The position numbers and the translations under genes are program-made. The notes beneath the pieces were generated by a model. The model was not told the origin of the DNA. It did not search any database and was given only the letters and a program-made list of their open reading frames with translations. This document shows, one piece after another, positions 62,334-64,000 of a DNA stretch of 64,000 bases (positions are counted from its first letter, which is position 1; each line of letters begins with the position of its first letter). The stretch is from Corbicula japonica (Eukaryota; Mollusca; Bivalvia; Venerida; Cyrenidae), in contig JAZAYU010000006.1 of NCBI GenBank assembly GCA_038501625.1, positions 14,634,638 to 14,698,637 of the forward strand. The letters run 5' to 3'.

Positions 62334-62683
62334 AATTTTATTAATTAACAAATTAAATCCATTAAACTTATGTGAAGACTTAACTGGGTCAGTAAGGGAA
62401 TTGCTGGGCCAATATGAGATAGTTAATTTATAATGACACACTGGAACACATAAATTATATCACACTCCGTAATACCGCATTCAATTTAAACTGACCAAAG
62501 CGATATAAAAATCGGTCAGGGCAATAGTTCATTTATCTATTTTTTCAAGTGTTGAGAGATAAAAGTTGCGGACTGGTGGTCAAAATTCAGCTAATTTGGT
62601 TTGTCCACCATCGCTTCTCATCGTTTTACCCCTCTGACCGTAGCCGTTACGGAAGTGTTCATCAAAGTAGACATATAATCTAT

Positions 62684-62823
62684 GGAGGTTATAAAACTGA
62701 AATTGGAAACCAGTCTACAATCTCAAGCATCTGATTGGCTGAAATGGCGACTGGTCGCCATTTCAGCCAATCAGATGCTTAAGATTTTAGACTGGTTTCT
62801 ATGCTCAGTTTTATAACATTGGG
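62684..62823. mobile_element. Family B palindromic MITE, near perfect
   Basis: aggttataaaactgaaattg left, gcgactggtcgcc centre, tcagttttataacattgggc right. Closest repeat to the right-hand gene. Confidence 0.92.
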
Positions 62824-62829
62824 CAATTA

Positions 62830-63321
62830 TGGAGACAATGGATGACGAACGTAAAAGCTTATCAGTACGTATTATCCTCGCGGTGAAGCTCATCGGCGTC
62901 AAGCTGATATTGACGAAGCTGCTGTATTGAATCAATAGATCAGAATGTTTATTGCAGGGTTCTTTGACTTAACGACAAAAAACGAGAAAATAAATGGATG
63001 AGAAGTAATGAAATATTGAGCATCAAAAAGGCCATCGACATTTTCAAATTTATGATGTTGAAAGTTATGAAAGATGCAAGGGTTTAGCTTTGTATTTGAT
63101 TAATTAAGCGGAGAAATGAAATTTGTGCTTCAGTTTATTGTTTCTGTTTTGAAAAGATTAAACAATGGAACAGTTATTAATTACAAAACTTTGGGATAGA
63201 TAAACGTTATTGCACAACTGGATGTTTATTTTATGCTGGCGGACCGACGATAAAACATTGATTTGCTGCTTAATTACAGACAAAACAGAGATCAATGGAC
63301 ATAAAAGTTTTATGATCTATT
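62830..63321 (+). promoter_or_regulatory. Upstream region / 5' UTR of the right-edge gene
   Basis: No repeat recognised. Contains a locally GC-richer patch near 62870-62920 (tcctcgcggtgaagctcatc). Probably includes the promoter or 5' UTR of the gene starting at 63322; no specific element is certain. Confidence 0.3.
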
Positions 63322-64000
63322 ATGACTACAGAAGAGCTACGTAGAATAGATGGCGCTTCTACGAGATCCAGCTTTTTACCAAAAGAACAAAGTGGGAAAA
63401 TTAGGCTTGGGCAGATGCTTTGGAAAATGAGTCGTATAAAGCAGATTAAAGAAGAGACGGAGGAATTTGATCTGGAATCAAAATTAATTCATGATTATAA
63501 CACGGCTTCCTTAAACAATGTAGGAAACGAATTAAAAATTCCGAATTCTGTGTTGAGTGAGCAAGACTTAAAAGAAGAAAACTTGACGAGTTTAGAAGCA
63601 AATGATGAATCAAAAAATGTAAATATATCTGGTGAATTTTTAGACATTGTGAAAAATGAACAACCTGGTGAAAAAGATGAAGATGTGTTTGAAAATGAAA
63701 CTGAAGATTCCAGCGCTGCCACACTCGCGTTGTTTTCTGGATTTTCATCGAAGTTCAGTCAACCGTCAGGTCAGGAAAATAGTCAACAATCTTCACTCAG
63801 AGACCGCCTAGATGTTTCAAAAGCAGACGATATTTCAACCTCGCAAAGAAAGAAATCCCTAACCGCTCAAAACGAATCAGAAGACATTTTGAATCTGCAA
63901 AGAAAGACATCTCTCACGGTTCCCATCGTTTTGTCGGCGGCTGATCGTCAATCAAACATACAAAGCGACAAAAGTAGGAAAGACTCAAACATATCAAATG
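63322..64000 (+). CDS. First coding exon of an unrecognised gene, runs off the window
   Basis: Open from ATG 63322 to the window end (226 codons), with an in-frame TGA nine bases upstream supporting this Met. The peptide starts MTTEELRRIDGASTRSSFLP, then KIRLGQMLWKMSRIKQIKEE (a basic, helix-forming stretch). After that comes a long polar, Ser/Glu/Asn-rich, probably disordered region with SQRKKSLT and LQRKTSLT repeats that look like basophilic kinase sites (R-x-x-S). Codon use and lack of stops argue for real coding sequence; minus-strand frames here are shadows. The window cuts it before any diagnostic domain, so no function is assigned. The tandem plus-strand position after TTLL5 says nothing about its role. 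Confidence 0.75.
   Translation, partial: MTTEELRRIDGASTRSSFLPKEQSGKIRLGQMLWKMSRIKQIKEETEEFDLESKLIHDYNTASLNNVGNELKIPNSVLSEQDLKEENLTSLEANDESKNVNISGEFLDIVKNEQPGEKDEDVFENETEDSSAATLALFSGFSSKFSQPSGQENSQQSSLRDRLDVSKADDISTSQRKKSLTAQNESEDILNLQRKTSLTVPIVLSAADRQSNIQSDKSRKDSNISN

Noticed and set aside
63446..63748. Minus-strand open frames of 75 and 100 codons
   Set aside because: Shadows of the plus-strand exon starting at 63322.

Overview
This is animal genomic DNA: AT-rich, intron-dense and packed with short transposon remnants. There are no operons, ribosome-binding sites or prokaryotic features. Protein similarity to animal TTLL5 is clear. The ~145-165 bp tandem cores, the ends carrying 'tcgactattcg', and the very high density of palindromic miniature elements suggest a mollusc, most likely a bivalve. 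The species is inferred, not shown.

One gene fills most of the window: a plus-strand orthologue of TTLL5, the tubulin polyglutamylase. I assembled it from 31 internal coding exons between about 6.8 and 50.4 kb, plus alternative 3' ends. Every junction keeps phase under GT-AG rules, giving a protein of about 1,408 residues; vertebrate TTLL5, as I remember it, is about 1,280. Exons between 9.97 and 20.19 kb encode the TTL ATP-grasp catalytic domain with its nucleotide, metal and tubulin motifs intact. Exons from 23.7 to 32.9 kb encode a basic region like the vertebrate microtubule-binding segment, a Glu/Gln-rich stretch with a polyproline run, and a conserved helical segment. Exons from 42.0 to 50.4 kb encode the Ser/Gln-rich tail, including two blocks shared with vertebrate TTLL5. 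The 3' end is unresolved: there is a stop-containing exon at 50632-50701 and a second route through 54398-54468 to 57505. A non-coding first exon ending near 5648 beside a ZNF143-like site is a candidate promoter.

Left edge (1-5.2 kb): two opposed, decayed LINE reverse-transcriptase fragments; a ~1.9 kb element built from two tandem arrays; a degenerate short tandem region; and a small inverted-repeat element. Right edge (62.2-64 kb): two miniature elements, then the first coding exon of a different, unrecognised gene (63322 onward), which runs off the window.

The introns and flanks are a transposon graveyard. Family A (about 45-50 full or partial copies, ~240 bp) has CCCTTTCC...GGAAAGGG ends at TTAA and two internal hairpins, which fits a piggyBac-type non-autonomous element. 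One copy sits inside another with a duplicated TTAA. Family B (16 copies, ~140 bp) is an almost perfect palindrome in two subfamilies. Other elements include a 370-bp hairpin with 179-bp arms, a mariner copy lacking its catalytic core, a 1.2-kb hAT-like element with an 8-bp target duplication, several TA-flanked miniature elements, and satellite-like arrays. Coordinates were read by eye, so repeat edges may be off by a few bases. Family and gene names rest on remembered similarity, not on a search.
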